A stretch of DNA of 64,000 nt from Lysobacteraceae bacterium (GCA_004297225.1 SCUI01000013.1:248001-312000), one strand, 5' to 3'; positions 1-9,028 are shown, counted from the stretch's first letter. Numbers and translations are program-made. Notes: generated by a model not told the origin, from the sequence alone.

Positions 1-139
1 ACGCGCAGGCGATCCCGACCGGCAGCGTGGCTGCCAGCGCGGCGATCACATCCCGCGGCGTCTTGGCGACGAGCAAGGCTGTGCTGAATTCGTGTCCCTG
101 GTCGCATTGGGGCGATCCGGGGCTGCAATCTGGGTGCAT
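1..139 (-). CDS. Partial CDS at the window edge, unknown protein
   Basis: An open frame of 46 codons starts at ATG 139 on the minus strand and runs off the left edge without a stop. An AGGGGG Shine-Dalgarno-like run lies just upstream of the ATG, which supports this start. The visible N-terminus has a polar stretch with two cysteines, followed by a hydrophobic alanine-rich segment that could begin a membrane span. It lies downstream of, and on the same strand as, the membrane-protein gene ending at 245. I do not recognise the family; the frame could also be spurious. Confidence 0.45.
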   Translation of the reverse strand, partial: MHPDCSPGSPQCDQGHEFSTALLVAKTPRDVIAALAATLPVGIACA

Positions 140-216
140 GGGTCCCCCTGGATCCGGAGGGTACCGTCCGGATTGCCCGGGAGGCGTGATGGCCGTCGCG
201 CGACGGGATTCCGGGG

Positions 217-236
217 AACGGGATGCGCATCCCGTT
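217..236. repeat. 20-bp perfect palindrome (possible terminator)
   Basis: AACGGGATGC is followed directly by its reverse complement. It could fold as a 7-bp stem with a 6-base loop. It lies just past the stop of the minus-strand gene ending at 245, so it may end that transcript, although no T run follows. Confidence 0.4.
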
Positions 237-244
237 CATGTGCG

Positions 245-1123
245 TCATCCGCGGCGCATGCGCTCCGCCGCCAGCGCGCCCAGGCCGTACAGGCGGGCGA
301 TTCGCCCGAAAGCCAGCATCGCCACGATGCCCTGGGCGGCAAGGAACCCGGACACGGCCGCGCCGCCGTCCACGCGCAGCCGAAGCCATGCGAACAGCAG
401 CGCCAGGCCATAGCCCGCGACGCTGGCGACCACGTAGACGAGCAGCGTCGCCAGCGGCCGCCGCAGCAGGAGCTTGAGGCCCCGCCACCAGGCACGGATG
501 ACCGAGCGCAGCGCCATGTCGGCGCCGAGCCAGCCACGGCCGGCTTCGACCGAGGCGTGGGCAAGCACGAACAGCACGCCGGCCACGATCATGCCGTTGC
601 GCGCCGCGGCTTCGGCCTCTGACGCGAGCACGGCGTCCTCGGCGCCCGAGGCGAACGCGGCCATCGCGCCGCTGCCGGCCAGCAACGCCAGGCCCAGCGG
701 CAGCGCCGACCACAGCAGCATGCGCGACAGCCGCCAGTATTCGGCCAGGCCGCCGCGCACCAGTTCGCCGAAGCCCAGCGTGCGTCCGGCGCGCATGGAC
801 GCGACCACCATGCCGGTCAGCCACGGCGACAGCAGCAGCATCAGCACGGTGCTGGCGCCGAGGCTGCCGGGGATCCACGCCAGGTGGTCGCCCATTTCCA
901 GCAGCCCCTCCAGCAGCAACGGCAGGTTGCGGTCGCTGGCGATGTCTTCGCCGTGCAGGGCGGTGCCGAATACCGATGCCAGCGAACTCCACAGCGGCAG
1001 CGCGACCAGCAGCGTCGGCAACAGGGTAGCCAGGATCCAGAGGAGCCAGAGTCGCCATTGCAACGCGGACTTCAGGCCGAGGACGGCGGCGCCCAGGCCG
1101 CCGCGGCGAGGGGTGCGGTTCAT
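245..1123 (-). CDS. Six-helix integral membrane protein, unknown function
   Basis: This 292-residue protein has about six hydrophobic segments, near residues 22-44, 83-105, 123-145, 165-183, 205-225 and 238-255. A short basic N-terminus precedes the first. The start ATG (1121-1123) overlaps the TGA of the upstream M1 peptidase gene as ATGA, so translation is probably coupled. The longer open frame that extends upstream of this ATG only covers the peptidase gene in another frame and was rejected. No catalytic motif is visible. The coupling suggests a partner or anchor for the peptidase; that is inference. Confidence 0.8.
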   Translation of the reverse strand: MNRTPRRGGLGAAVLGLKSALQWRLWLLWILATLLPTLLVALPLWSSLASVFGTALHGEDIASDRNLPLLLEGLLEMGDHLAWIPGSLGASTVLMLLLSPWLTGMVVASMRAGRTLGFGELVRGGLAEYWRLSRMLLWSALPLGLALLAGSGAMAAFASGAEDAVLASEAEAAARNGMIVAGVLFVLAHASVEAGRGWLGADMALRSVIRAWWRGLKLLLRRPLATLLVYVVASVAGYGLALLFAWLRLRVDGGAAVSGFLAAQGIVAMLAFGRIARLYGLGALAAERMRRG

Positions 1124-3300
1124 AGGCTCACCAGCAAGGAGAAGAAGGCTTGCAACGCGGCGCCGAACTGGGTGGCGAGCCGGCGCGGGGCCGGGCTGTC
1201 GGCTTCCAGCGTCCGGCTGTTGTCGATGCGGGTGGCGTCGAGGTAGTGCCTGCCCTCGGGATCCAGCTGCACCGACACCGCTTTCGCGTGCCGGGTCCAC
1301 TCGAAGCGTTGCCAGGGCCGCGTGCCGCTGAAGCTGGCGGTTGCGGTGCTGCCGTCGGCGAAGGTGACGCGCAGGGTCTGCGGCACGTCGGTGCCGGCCC
1401 GGCGCACCAGCACCGAGGTGCGGTACGGGAACGGGCCGGTGCCGGGCTTCGCATCCGGGTTGGCCTTCTTCCAGGCCTTGCGCTTGTCCTCGACCGCCTT
1501 GGCCAGGTCCTTGCTCGTGAGCTCCACGCGCTTGCCCTGGTGCATCACGTAGCCGGGCTGCGGCAGGACCTCGTTGCTGCGGAAGCCGGCGATCGAATCG
1601 TCGACCGGGGCGACGCCGTAGACCTGGTCGGCGAACACCCGCGCAACGACATCGGGGCGACCGGTGCCCTCGGCCAGTGCGGCGCGCAGGTCGGCGATGC
1701 TCGGGTGGCGGAACTTCCAGCGCTCGTAGTACAGCTTGAACGCGCGCTCCAGCGCCGGCGTGCCGACTTCGGCCTCGAGGTCGCGCATCGTCGTCGCGGT
1801 GCGTGAATAGACGGTGCCGTAGCTGCTGCCGGACATCCATCCCCAGGAATTGCTGCCGAGCGGATCGGCTGGATGCCTGGACATCGCGCGCATGCGATCG
1901 ACCTCGAACCCCGGCAGGCTCAGGTCGATGCCGAGTTTTTTCGTCAGCGGACTGGCCAGGTGGATGTTGCGCCCCTCGGCGCGAAGCATGCGCTGGTTCC
2001 AGTACTCGTTCAGGCCTTCGTCCAGCATCGGTTCCTCGAACTCGTTGGAGGCGAGGATCCCGTAGAAGTAGCCGTGGCCGAACTCGTGGATGGTGACGAA
2101 GTCGAGCAGGTCGCGGGCCAACGTGCCCGGTTCGACGTTGTCGAAACTACCGGCGGTGAAGAAGGTCGGGTATTCCATGCCCGCCGCCTCGCCCGCGTTG
2201 TACGGCGGGATCACCACGGTGACGGTGCGATACGGGTACGGGCCGAGCGTGCTCGAGAAATATTCCAGCGACCGCAACGTCGCGTCGAGCACGGGCTGGG
2301 CGTTGTGGGCGAATTCCGGGGTGAACAGCACGCGGACGGCGACTCGGGGGCTGCCGGGGCCTTCGTAATGGCCGACCAGCGGCTCGGCATAACGCTTGTC
2401 GGCCGTCCAGGCGAAATCGTGCACGTCGCCCTGGACGAAACGGTGGGTGACCTTGCCGTCGCGTTCGACCGGCTGCCCCGTCTCCTCGCCGGTGGCGCCG
2501 ACCGTGTAGCCCTTGGGCACGGTGAGGCGGACATCGTATTCGCCGAAGTCGGCGAAGAACTCGCTGTGCGCATGGAACTCGTGCGCATTCCAGCGTGGCG
2601 CGGTGGCGCCGCGCTCGCCCGGCAGTTCCAGCACGCCGATCTTGGGGAACCACTGCGCCACCAGGTGGAAGCTGCCGTAGTAACCGGTGCGCGCGACCAC
2701 CCGCGGCAACTGGTCGAAGAAGTCGATGTCGAGGGTGGTGCTGGCGCCGGGCGCCACCGCTTGCGGCAGGTCGAGGCGGACCACGGTGCGGTCGGTCTTC
2801 GGACCCCCATCGGGTTGCACGAAGCTCCACTTCACCGGTGCGCCGTCCTGGGCGACCTTGTCCAGGCGGATGTAGCCCCACTCGCCTTCCTTGGTGCCGA
2901 CGCCGCTGCGGAACTTGTCGTTGCCCTCGCGCAGTTCGGTCATGAAGGTGCTGCCGGGCCCTTCGAAGGCGTTGAGATAAAGGTGCAGGTAGACGCTGCA
3001 CACCGGCTGCGCGCTGCGATTGCGCCAGGTCAGTTGCTGGCGGCCGCTGATCGTGTGCTTGAGCGGATCCAGGGTGGCGTCGATCGAATACTTCACCACC
3101 CGGTCGGACAGCGTCGGCGCATCGGCGGAACGCGGGCCGCCCCAGGCGTCTTCGGCGCTGGGCACCATCACCGCCGCGGCGTCGGCGCCTGCCAGCGGAA
3201 TCGCGGCGCAATTGCCGGCGGGCGCCGCCGACCGTGCTTGCACGGCGAACGGGCACGTGGCGGCGAGCATGCCGGCCAACAGCATGGTGGAAATGCGCAT
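1120..3300 (-). CDS. M1 family zinc metallopeptidase, exported
   Basis: This 726-residue secreted aminopeptidase-like protein starts at ATG 3300, where a signal peptide (MRISTMLLAGMLAAT, cleavage near VQA) begins. An in-frame upstream ATG at 3345 would put 15 polar residues before it and was rejected. The M1 zinc motif HEFGH is at residues 405-409, and the third ligand E428 follows in DEGLNEY, giving the HEXXH-X18-E spacing of gluzincins. The region around residues 60-330 is the beta-rich N-terminal domain seen in M1 enzymes. The likely role is periplasmic peptide hydrolysis. The stop overlaps the start of the downstream membrane protein. Confidence 0.92.
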   Translation of the reverse strand: MRISTMLLAGMLAATCPFAVQARSAAPAGNCAAIPLAGADAAAVMVPSAEDAWGGPRSADAPTLSDRVVKYSIDATLDPLKHTISGRQQLTWRNRSAQPVCSVYLHLYLNAFEGPGSTFMTELREGNDKFRSGVGTKEGEWGYIRLDKVAQDGAPVKWSFVQPDGGPKTDRTVVRLDLPQAVAPGASTTLDIDFFDQLPRVVARTGYYGSFHLVAQWFPKIGVLELPGERGATAPRWNAHEFHAHSEFFADFGEYDVRLTVPKGYTVGATGEETGQPVERDGKVTHRFVQGDVHDFAWTADKRYAEPLVGHYEGPGSPRVAVRVLFTPEFAHNAQPVLDATLRSLEYFSSTLGPYPYRTVTVVIPPYNAGEAAGMEYPTFFTAGSFDNVEPGTLARDLLDFVTIHEFGHGYFYGILASNEFEEPMLDEGLNEYWNQRMLRAEGRNIHLASPLTKKLGIDLSLPGFEVDRMRAMSRHPADPLGSNSWGWMSGSSYGTVYSRTATTMRDLEAEVGTPALERAFKLYYERWKFRHPSIADLRAALAEGTGRPDVVARVFADQVYGVAPVDDSIAGFRSNEVLPQPGYVMHQGKRVELTSKDLAKAVEDKRKAWKKANPDAKPGTGPFPYRTSVLVRRAGTDVPQTLRVTFADGSTATASFSGTRPWQRFEWTRHAKAVSVQLDPEGRHYLDATRIDNSRTLEADSPAPRRLATQFGAALQAFFSLLVSL

Positions 3301-3393
3301 CGTTGCTTCCCCCGAAGACACGAAGCCCGAGGTTGCGTCAATCAACGCCGCCGGGCAATCCCCCGAAAGGCACCCCCAAGGCCGGGCGAACCT

Positions 3394-3687
3394 TCAGTCC
3401 TCTTCTTCCTCGAACTCCACCAGCACGTCCAGGTCGAAGGCCAGCGCCTCGACCGCTTCGCGCACCTTGCGCGCGGTGGAGGCGTTGCCCGCCTCGATCT
3501 CGATCTCGTGCGCGTCCGGCCCGTTGTTCTCGCTGAGCCCCGCCGAACTCGAATCGGGGTCGTCGGCCTTGTCCATCATGTCCGCCACTTCCTCGACGTG
3601 TTCGATCCCGTCCAGGCTTTGCAGCAGGTTGGAAATCGCGCGGACGTCGTTCTCGGTACCGGTCAGGCGCATGCGCAGGGTGGGCAT
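3394..3687 (-). CDS. Small acidic conserved hypothetical protein
   Basis: This 97-residue protein begins MPTLRMRLTGTENDVRAI and ends in the acidic run EFEEEED. The N-terminal half reads like a small alpha/beta fold: a strand, then a helix after TENDVRAISNLLQ, then an acidic stretch. The middle is Asp- and Ser-rich and probably flexible. It has no signal peptide, so it is likely cytoplasmic. It stands alone between the M1 peptidase and the cyclophilin, both on the same strand. I do not recognise a function. Confidence 0.75.
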   Translation of the reverse strand: MPTLRMRLTGTENDVRAISNLLQSLDGIEHVEEVADMMDKADDPDSSSAGLSENNGPDAHEIEIEAGNASTARKVREAVEALAFDLDVLVEFEEEED

Positions 3688-3752
3688 GGGGTGGCTCGCG
3701 TTGGGCTTGTCCGCAGGCTAGGCGGGGCCGGCGAAATGCCGTGTGATGGTGT

Positions 3753-4670
3753 TCAATCCGCCGGCTTCACCCGGACGGGGAGCGGCACGTTGCACAGGTC
3801 GATGTGCCCGGCCGGCAGCTTGTACCAGCCGTCGCGGCGGTTGCGGCGCATCTCCACCAGCTGGTCGAACAGGGGCGTGCCGGTGCGCAGCGCCTGCAGT
3901 TCGATGCGTTCGGCCGGCGGCAGTTCGCTGCCCAGGCGGATCGACGCGATCGGGGTGCGTTGCGCCGGGTCTTCGTAGAAGCCCATTGGCTCGGGTCCGC
4001 GCGCGATGGTGCTCAACAGCTCCATGCCCTGGACCACGCGCCCGACCACGGTGATGTTGCGGTCCAGCTGGCGCGGCGACTGTCCGACGACCACGTACAG
4101 CTCGGTGCCGTTGCTGGAATCCGCGGCGACGTCGCGACCGGCGCCAAGCGTGCCGTAGCAGTGCGCAAGCCAGGCTTGCCCGGTGGCCGGATCGCGGCCG
4201 GCGGGGAAACCGTCGGCGAATCCAACCTGGGGCGCGTAGCCGTCGGCATCGGGGAGGCGGTGGAAGTCGATGCCGTCGGCGTCGCGGGTGAATTCGGCGG
4301 GCAGGTGCGCCTTCGCCTCGCCGATCGGCTTGCGCCCGGCCTCATCTTCGGCGGGATCGCCGAACTGGACCACGAAGTTGTCCTGCGAGCGGTAGATGCT
4401 GAGGCCGTCCCAGTAGTGGCCACGGGCAAGTGCGCGGATGTTGGCGACGTGTTCGGGCGCGAACACCGGCGCAAGCTCGATCACCACGCGACCGCCGGGC
4501 AGGGTCATGTACAGGGTGTTGGCGGGATCCAGCGTGCGCCAATCGGAGGGTTGCGATGCGGCCAGGAGTTCGGCCGGCGACTTCGGCGCAGGCGTGTCGA
4601 CGGCGGCGAATGCGGGCGCCGCGGCCAGCGCGACTGCGAGGGCGAAGGGCAGGACGCGGGCAGGCGACAT
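3753..4670 (-). CDS. Periplasmic cyclophilin-type peptidyl-prolyl isomerase
   Basis: This 305-residue protein has a signal peptide of about 23 residues ([20 protein letters not shown], ending FAA), which is why ATG 4670 is preferred to the upstream ATG at 4700. The cyclophilin core follows: [16 protein letters not shown] corresponds to the family's catalytic FHRV...FMVQGGDP segment and keeps the arginine and glutamine. Further family signatures are [14 protein letters not shown] and the late [15 protein letters not shown]. The protein is longer than simple cyclophilins (about 165-190 residues) because of insertions and a C-terminal extension. It probably helps envelope proteins fold. Confidence 0.93.
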   Translation of the reverse strand: MSPARVLPFALAVALAAAPAFAAVDTPAPKSPAELLAASQPSDWRTLDPANTLYMTLPGGRVVIELAPVFAPEHVANIRALARGHYWDGLSIYRSQDNFVVQFGDPAEDEAGRKPIGEAKAHLPAEFTRDADGIDFHRLPDADGYAPQVGFADGFPAGRDPATGQAWLAHCYGTLGAGRDVAADSSNGTELYVVVGQSPRQLDRNITVVGRVVQGMELLSTIARGPEPMGFYEDPAQRTPIASIRLGSELPPAERIELQALRTGTPLFDQLVEMRRNRRDGWYKLPAGHIDLCNVPLPVRVKPAD

Positions 4671-4711
4671 CGGGCGGACTCCGTGGCGGGGTCCGCCCAT
4701 GATGACGCAGC

Positions 4712-4730
4712 AGCGGTGCGACCGCTCCTA
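4712..4730 (-). repeat. TAGGAGCGG-type hairpin at a stop codon
   Basis: On the minus strand the stop TAG of the 54-residue gene runs straight into GAGCGGT-CGC-ACCGCT, a 6-bp stem with a 3-base loop. The sequence resembles the short TAGGAGCGG palindromes that are dispersed in Pseudomonas and Xanthomonas genomes. It may also serve as a terminator. Confidence 0.45.
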
Positions 4731-4892
4731 ATGCTTCTTCTTCTTGCCGCCGCCGTCCTGCTTGTTGACGGTGGCCCAGGCGATCCGCTCGGCGGTTTCC
4801 TGCGATTTGCCTTCCTTCTTCTCGCTCTGTTCGATGTGGTGCGCCTGGCGCTTCTGCTTGTCGGTGTAGCTGGACTTGTCGCCCTGGGTCAT
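4728..4892 (-). CDS. 54-residue basic protein of the plasmid-stabilisation-like family
   Basis: This short gene encodes [20 protein letters not shown] and ends in GGGKKKKH. The pattern [13 protein letters not shown]...[11 protein letters not shown] is a widespread small-protein family in proteobacteria, often labelled plasmid stabilisation protein although its function is unproven. The start is well supported by AGGAG seven bases upstream. The protein is very basic at the C-terminus and may bind nucleic acid; that is inference. It sits just upstream of the cyclophilin gene on the same strand, separated by 57 bases that include a hairpin. Confidence 0.85.
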   Translation of the reverse strand: MTQGDKSSYTDKQKRQAHHIEQSEKKEGKSQETAERIAWATVNKQDGGGKKKKH

Positions 4893-4985
4893 GGAAGGAC
4901 TCCTGGGGTGGGGGGGGGAGGCCCAAGGATTGCGCGCGAGGGGTTAAGCGGCAGGCATGACTACTGGCACGCTCGCTATATCGAA

Positions 4986-5008
4986 GTTGGCAATAGCATG
5001 GCGCCAAC
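4986..5008 (+). promoter_or_regulatory. Possible operator upstream of the padR-like gene
   Basis: The dyad GTTGGC-N11-GCCAAC lies 17 bases before the start of the PadR-type regulator, downstream of the AT-rich hexamer TATATC (4977-4982). PadR proteins often repress their own operons by binding such dyads. The assignment rests only on position and symmetry. Confidence 0.3.
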
Positions 5009-5024
5009 CTGCTGGGAGACCCCC

Positions 5025-5396
5025 ATGCCCCCCGACCCGTCCGAGCCACTGCTGCGCAAGTTCCAGAAGGAGCTGAGCGCGGGCACCGTGTCGCTGGCGC
5101 TACTCGGCGTCCTGGCCGGCGCCGCCGAACCCATGTACGGCTACCAGATAGCCAAGCGGCTGGAGCAGGTGGGCGAGGGCGTGCTGGCGGGCAAGCAGAG
5201 CGCGTTGTACCCGGTGCTGCGCAACCTCGAAGGCGCCGGGCTGCTCGAGAGCTTCGTCGAACCTTCCGTGGCCGGACCGCCACGCCGCTATTACCGCATC
5301 ACCGCCACCGGGCGGGATGTCCTCCGCGACTGGGCCGAGGCCTGGCGCGCCACCCGTGATTCCGTCGATTCCGTCCTCCAGGGGCCAAGCGCATGA
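5025..5396 (+). CDS. PadR family transcriptional regulator
   Basis: This 123-residue protein has the PadR winged-helix layout: LLGVLAGAAEPMYGYQIAKRLEQ (helices), then KQSALYPVLRNLEGAGLLES (recognition helix), then the wing RRYYRITATGRDVLRDW. It is predicted to be a dimeric DNA-binding repressor in the cytoplasm. The start at 5025 has GGGAG five bases upstream; an in-frame ATG at 4998 lacks this. Its stop overlaps the next gene as ATGA, the usual arrangement in which a PadR regulator controls the adjacent HAAS-type membrane protein. Confidence 0.93.
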   Translation: MPPDPSEPLLRKFQKELSAGTVSLALLGVLAGAAEPMYGYQIAKRLEQVGEGVLAGKQSALYPVLRNLEGAGLLESFVEPSVAGPPRRYYRITATGRDVLRDWAEAWRATRDSVDSVLQGPSA

Positions 5397-6316
5397 ACGC
5401 CATGCACGAGCAACCGTTGCCGACCACCATCCCCGAATACCTGGCGCAGCTGCGCGCCGCGCTCGCCGGCGCCGATCCCGCGCTGGTGCAGGACGCGCTG
5501 TACGACGCCGAGGAATACCTGCGCTCGGAACTCGCCGAGCAGCCGGGCCGCGGCGAAGCCGAGGTGATCGCCTCGGTCGCCGGCAGCTACGGCGCACCCG
5601 CGGAAGTCGCGGACATCTATCGCGATACCGAGGCGAAGGTGCAGACCGCGCTGCGCCCACCGGCGCCGCCGCGGCGCGAATCGGCACTGGGCCGCTTCTT
5701 CGGCGTCGCCGCCGACGCGCGCACCTACGGCGCGATGTTCTACGCGTTGCTGGCGCTGGCCACCGGCATCTTCTACTTCACCTGGGTGGTGACCGGCGTG
5801 TCGCTGTCGCTCGGCCTGTCGGTGATCATCATCGGCATCCCGTTCGTGATCCTGTTCCTGGGCTCGGTGCGGCTGCTGTCGCTGGTGGAAGGGCGGATCG
5901 TGGAGACCATGCTCGGCGAGCGCATGCCGCGGCGACCGCTGTATGCCGACCGCGACCTGCCGTTGCTGGACCGCATCGGCCGCATGTTCACCGATCCGCG
6001 CACATGGTCGACGCTGGTCTACATGCTGGCGATGCTGCCGCTGGGCATCGTCTACTTCACCGTTGCGGTCACGTCTCTGTCGGTGTCGCTCGCGCTGGTG
6101 GTGGCGCCGGTGCTGGCCGCCTTCGGCGCCTTCGACGGCTGGTCTCTGAGCGGCGGTCGGATCGGCTACTGGGAGCCGGCGACGACGCTGGGCTGGTGGG
6201 AACTGCCGATCGCGTTCCTGTGCGGCGTGGTCCTGCTGTTCGCCACGCTGCACCTGCTGCGCGGCATCGGCAAGCTGCACGGCGCGATCGCCAAGCAGCT
6301 GCTGGTGAAGGCGTAG
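5393..6316 (+). CDS. HAAS/sensor-type membrane protein, PadR partner
   Basis: This 307-residue protein has an N-terminal helical domain (about residues 12-80, PEYLAQLRAALAG...ALYDAEEYLRSEL) typical of HAAS/DUF1700 proteins. It is followed by a membrane domain with four strongly hydrophobic stretches (near 108-150, 205-240 and 278-297) that resembles the putative-sensor domain family. Its ATG overlaps the stop of the PadR gene, so the two are translationally coupled. The likely job is a membrane sensor or regulator whose amount is set by PadR. The signal it senses cannot be read from the sequence. Confidence 0.85.
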   Translation: MNAMHEQPLPTTIPEYLAQLRAALAGADPALVQDALYDAEEYLRSELAEQPGRGEAEVIASVAGSYGAPAEVADIYRDTEAKVQTALRPPAPPRRESALGRFFGVAADARTYGAMFYALLALATGIFYFTWVVTGVSLSLGLSVIIIGIPFVILFLGSVRLLSLVEGRIVETMLGERMPRRPLYADRDLPLLDRIGRMFTDPRTWSTLVYMLAMLPLGIVYFTVAVTSLSVSLALVVAPVLAAFGAFDGWSLSGGRIGYWEPATTLGWWELPIAFLCGVVLLFATLHLLRGIGKLHGAIAKQLLVKA

Positions 6317-6320
6317 GTCT

Positions 6321-6911
6321 TCAGGGGGATTCGAGCGCCGTGGTGGTGCCGTGCAGCGCCGGCGACAGCCAGCAGTGCGAACCGAGCGGGGTGAAGCCGA
6401 GGGCGTCGAAGCGCTGGCGGTAGAAGCGGGCGGGGCGCGGCCGGAAGTCGTGCTCGTCGCCTTCGGCGGCATCCTCCCGGGTGAAGGTCTCGAGGAAGGC
6501 GACGCCGCCGCACAGCTCGGCGAGGCCGGGCAGGCCCCTGTCGAGTTCGCGGGTGGGCAGGTAATGCAGCACGTCGCTGCACACCAGCAGGTCGACCGGC
6601 GGGCACGGCCGCAGCAGGGCGAAGTCGCCGAAGCGCGCGAAGTGCAGGTTGCGGCTGCGGCCGTAGCGCTCGACCGCGTACTCGCTGGCGTCGAAGCCGA
6701 GGTAGCGGGCCTTCGGCCGCAGCATCAGCAGCGGCGCGCGCCAGGCGCCTTCCCCGCAGCCGATGTCGAGCACGGTGCGCAGCGGCCGTTCCAGGTGGTA
6801 TTCGGCGGTGGCCACGGCCAGCGCCACCTTGCGCGCGAGGCGCTTCGCGCCGCCGATCCCGCCGTGGCGGTACCAGCGGTCGAAATAGGCGCGGTCGTAG
6901 GTCTTGTCCAT
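6321..6911 (-). CDS. SAM-dependent methyltransferase, class I
   Basis: This 196-residue protein starts MDKTYDRAYFDRWYRHGG, the usual beginning of this methyltransferase group. That makes ATG 6911 preferable to the in-frame ATGs at 6920 and 6977. Motif I is VLDIGCGEGAW, an acidic residue ends strand 2 (YLGFDASEYA), and the motif IV region is VDLLVCSDVLHYLP. The substrate is not evident. It is convergent with the HAAS protein (4-base gap), and its start region overlaps the upstream region of the HemJ-like gene on the other strand. Confidence 0.9.
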   Translation of the reverse strand: MDKTYDRAYFDRWYRHGGIGGAKRLARKVALAVATAEYHLERPLRTVLDIGCGEGAWRAPLLMLRPKARYLGFDASEYAVERYGRSRNLHFARFGDFALLRPCPPVDLLVCSDVLHYLPTRELDRGLPGLAELCGGVAFLETFTREDAAEGDEHDFRPRPARFYRQRFDALGFTPLGSHCWLSPALHGTTTALESP

Positions 6912-6954
6912 GGATGGCATCCTATCGCGCGCCACTGCCGCCGACGGAGCCCCG

Positions 6955-7407
6955 ATGACCGCGTACCTGATCGCCAAGACCGCCCACCTCGTGTTCGTGA
7001 TCGCATGGATGGCGGCCTTGTTCTACCTGCCGCGGATCCTGATCAACCTGGTCGAGGCCGGCGACGACGCGAACGTGCGTGCGCGCCTGCTGCTGATGGG
7101 GCGGCGCCTCTACCGCTTCGGCCACGTGATGTTCGGGTTGTCGTTCGTGCTCGGCCTGTTGCTGTGGCTGGGCTACCGCGTGCTCGACGGCTTCCCGGCC
7201 ATGGTGGCGGCGGGCAGCGGTTGGCTGCACGCCAAGCTGCTGCTGGTGGCGCTGCTGTTCACCGGCTGGGTGGTGAGCGGCCGCTGGCTCGCGCGCGCGG
7301 CGCGCGGTGGCGCGCTGCCGTCGTCGACGATGCTGCGGGTGTTCAACGAAGTGCCGGTGCTGCTGCTGGCCGTCATCGTCTGGCTGGTGCTGGCGAAGCC
7401 GTTCTGA
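6955..7407 (+). CDS. HemJ/CopD-like membrane protein, probable protoporphyrinogen IX oxidase
   Basis: This 150-residue, four-helix membrane protein carries the hallmarks of the HemJ (UPF0093) group: a histidine in the first helix (KTAH, H11), FYLPRILI after it, and GWLHAKLLL with K94 in a later helix. HemJ converts protoporphyrinogen IX to protoporphyrin IX in heme synthesis. CopD-family naming is also common for xanthomonad relatives. The start at 6955 has a GGAG element seven bases upstream and gives the expected N-terminus. The last 35 bases overlap the convergent phosphatase gene. Confidence 0.8.
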   Translation: MTAYLIAKTAHLVFVIAWMAALFYLPRILINLVEAGDDANVRARLLLMGRRLYRFGHVMFGLSFVLGLLLWLGYRVLDGFPAMVAAGSGWLHAKLLLVALLFTGWVVSGRWLARAARGGALPSSTMLRVFNEVPVLLLAVIVWLVLAKPF

Positions 7408-9028
7408 AATTCGCGGGGTCCGGCAACTCGACGGGGATGCCGTTGCCGTCGCAATAGCCCTTGTCGCACAGCGCGCCGCGAAGGCGCGGGCTGGCCTGCA
7501 GCAGCAGGTGGAAGATCGTGTTCTGCTCGATGCTGCCGCGCACCGCCGCGGCCCCGGGGCCGCGGGCCCAGACGCCGACGTCGTCGCCACCGTGGGATTC
7601 CGCCGTCAGCGGGATCGCGGCCTCCTGCTTGTAGTCGGCCGCGGCGGTGTCGACGCCGCCGAGGTCCGGCCGGCTGTCCCCGTCACGATGGCCCGGGCCG
7701 TTGGCGTAGCCCAGCGTGGTGTAGGGCAGCCCGTTGGCGTCCGTCGCCAGCGTGCCGGGTTCCGCAACCGTGTCGGCCTTGCCCAGGATCGGATTGCCGC
7801 GCGAGGGATATCCGGCGAAGGTCAGCGTGTGCGCGTGGTCGGCGGTGACGATGATCAGCGTGTCGTCGGCCGAGGTCATCGCGTCGGCCGCCGCCACCGC
7901 CTCGGACATGGCGATGGTCTCGTCCAGCGCGCGGTAGGCGTTGCCGGCATGGTGCGCGTAGTCGATCAGCGCGCCTTCGACCAGCAGCACGTAGCCGTCG
8001 GGGTCGCCTTGCAGGCGCTCGATCGCCGCGCGCGTCATCGCGGCCAGCGTCGGTTCGCCGGCGCGGTCGTCGCCGCGTTCGTGCACGTAATGCATGACGC
8101 TGGGCTCGAACAAGCCGAGCAGCGGCGCATCCTTCGGCGCCGCCTCCAGTTGCGCGCCATTCCAGGCATAGGCGCCGCGCGGGTGTCGCTGTCGCCATTC
8201 CGCGATCAGGTCGCGCCCGTCCTGGCGCCTGCCGTGCTGGTCGGGGTATTCGGGATCGACCTGGCTGGCGGGCATGAAGTTGCCGCGGCCGCCGCCGAGC
8301 AGCACGTCCGGTCCCGTGCCGTAAGGCGACTCGACCATCTGCCGGGCGATGTCGGTGCAGCCGTGGGCGCCGGCCTTGGCGATGGCGACGTCGTCCTCCC
8401 AGTTGCGCTCCGCCGAGTGGGCGAAGGTCGCCGCGGGCGTGGCATGGGTGACGCGCGTCGTGGTGACGACGCCGGTGGCCATGCCGTTGGCGGCGGCGAG
8501 TTCCCACAGGGTCAACAGCGGCGCCTGCAGTGCGCCCTCGCAATCGCCGCGCAGCGGGCCGGGGCCTACGCCGATCACCCCGTAACGCGTCTTCGCCCCG
8601 GTCGCCATCGCCGTCATCGTGCCGGCGGAGTCCGGGGTCTGCGCGTCGGTGTTGTAGGTGCGGCTGATCGCGGTGTGCCCGAAGCGCTCCCACGCCAGCT
8701 GCGTGCCTTCACCCGGGGCGCCCTGCCGTTGCCCGGCGAGGATCCGCGCCGCGGAGACCGTCGGCAGGCTCATGCCGTCGCCGACGAACAGGATCAGGTT
8801 GCGCGCCTTGCCCGCGGGGCCGCCGCGCGCGGCCGCCTGCGCGGCGCCGTTGCGGAACCACCATGCCGCGGTTTCACCCTCCGGGTGGACGACGGCCGGC
8901 ACCGGCACGACCACCCCGGTCGCTGCCGCCGGGGACCCGGCGTCGAACGTCGGCCGGCTGGCGCACCCGGCGAGCGCGGTGGCGAACAATACGGAACAGA
9001 ACGTTGCAGCAATCGGATTCTGGCGCAT
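7373..9028 (-). CDS. Alkaline phosphatase, PhoA family lipoprotein
   Basis: This 551-residue protein begins with a lipoprotein signal whose lipobox LAGC gives Cys22. Family motifs are clear: metal-binding FVGDGMS (D84), the nucleophile in TPDSAGTMTA (S134 after D133), VTHATPAATFAH, a long insert with LLVEGALIDYAHHAG, and TADHAHTLTF. It hydrolyses phosphate monoesters at the outer or inner membrane face. At 551 residues it is longer than E. coli PhoA. Only 23 bases separate its start from the divergent symporter gene. Confidence 0.95.
   Translation of the reverse strand: MRQNPIAATFCSVLFATALAGCASRPTFDAGSPAAATGVVVPVPAVVHPEGETAAWWFRNGAAQAAARGGPAGKARNLILFVGDGMSLPTVSAARILAGQRQGAPGEGTQLAWERFGHTAISRTYNTDAQTPDSAGTMTAMATGAKTRYGVIGVGPGPLRGDCEGALQAPLLTLWELAAANGMATGVVTTTRVTHATPAATFAHSAERNWEDDVAIAKAGAHGCTDIARQMVESPYGTGPDVLLGGGRGNFMPASQVDPEYPDQHGRRQDGRDLIAEWRQRHPRGAYAWNGAQLEAAPKDAPLLGLFEPSVMHYVHERGDDRAGEPTLAAMTRAAIERLQGDPDGYVLLVEGALIDYAHHAGNAYRALDETIAMSEAVAAADAMTSADDTLIIVTADHAHTLTFAGYPSRGNPILGKADTVAEPGTLATDANGLPYTTLGYANGPGHRDGDSRPDLGGVDTAAADYKQEAAIPLTAESHGGDDVGVWARGPGAAAVRGSIEQNTIFHLLLQASPRLRGALCDKGYCDGNGIPVELPDPANFRTASPAPARR

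Noticed and set aside
1873-3978. 701-codon open frame on the plus strand
   Set aside because: Antisense to the M1 peptidase and the small acidic protein. Low-complexity composition and no recognisable domain.
4977-4982. TATATC as a firm padR promoter
   Set aside because: No -35 match at 15-19 bases; kept only as context for the operator candidate.
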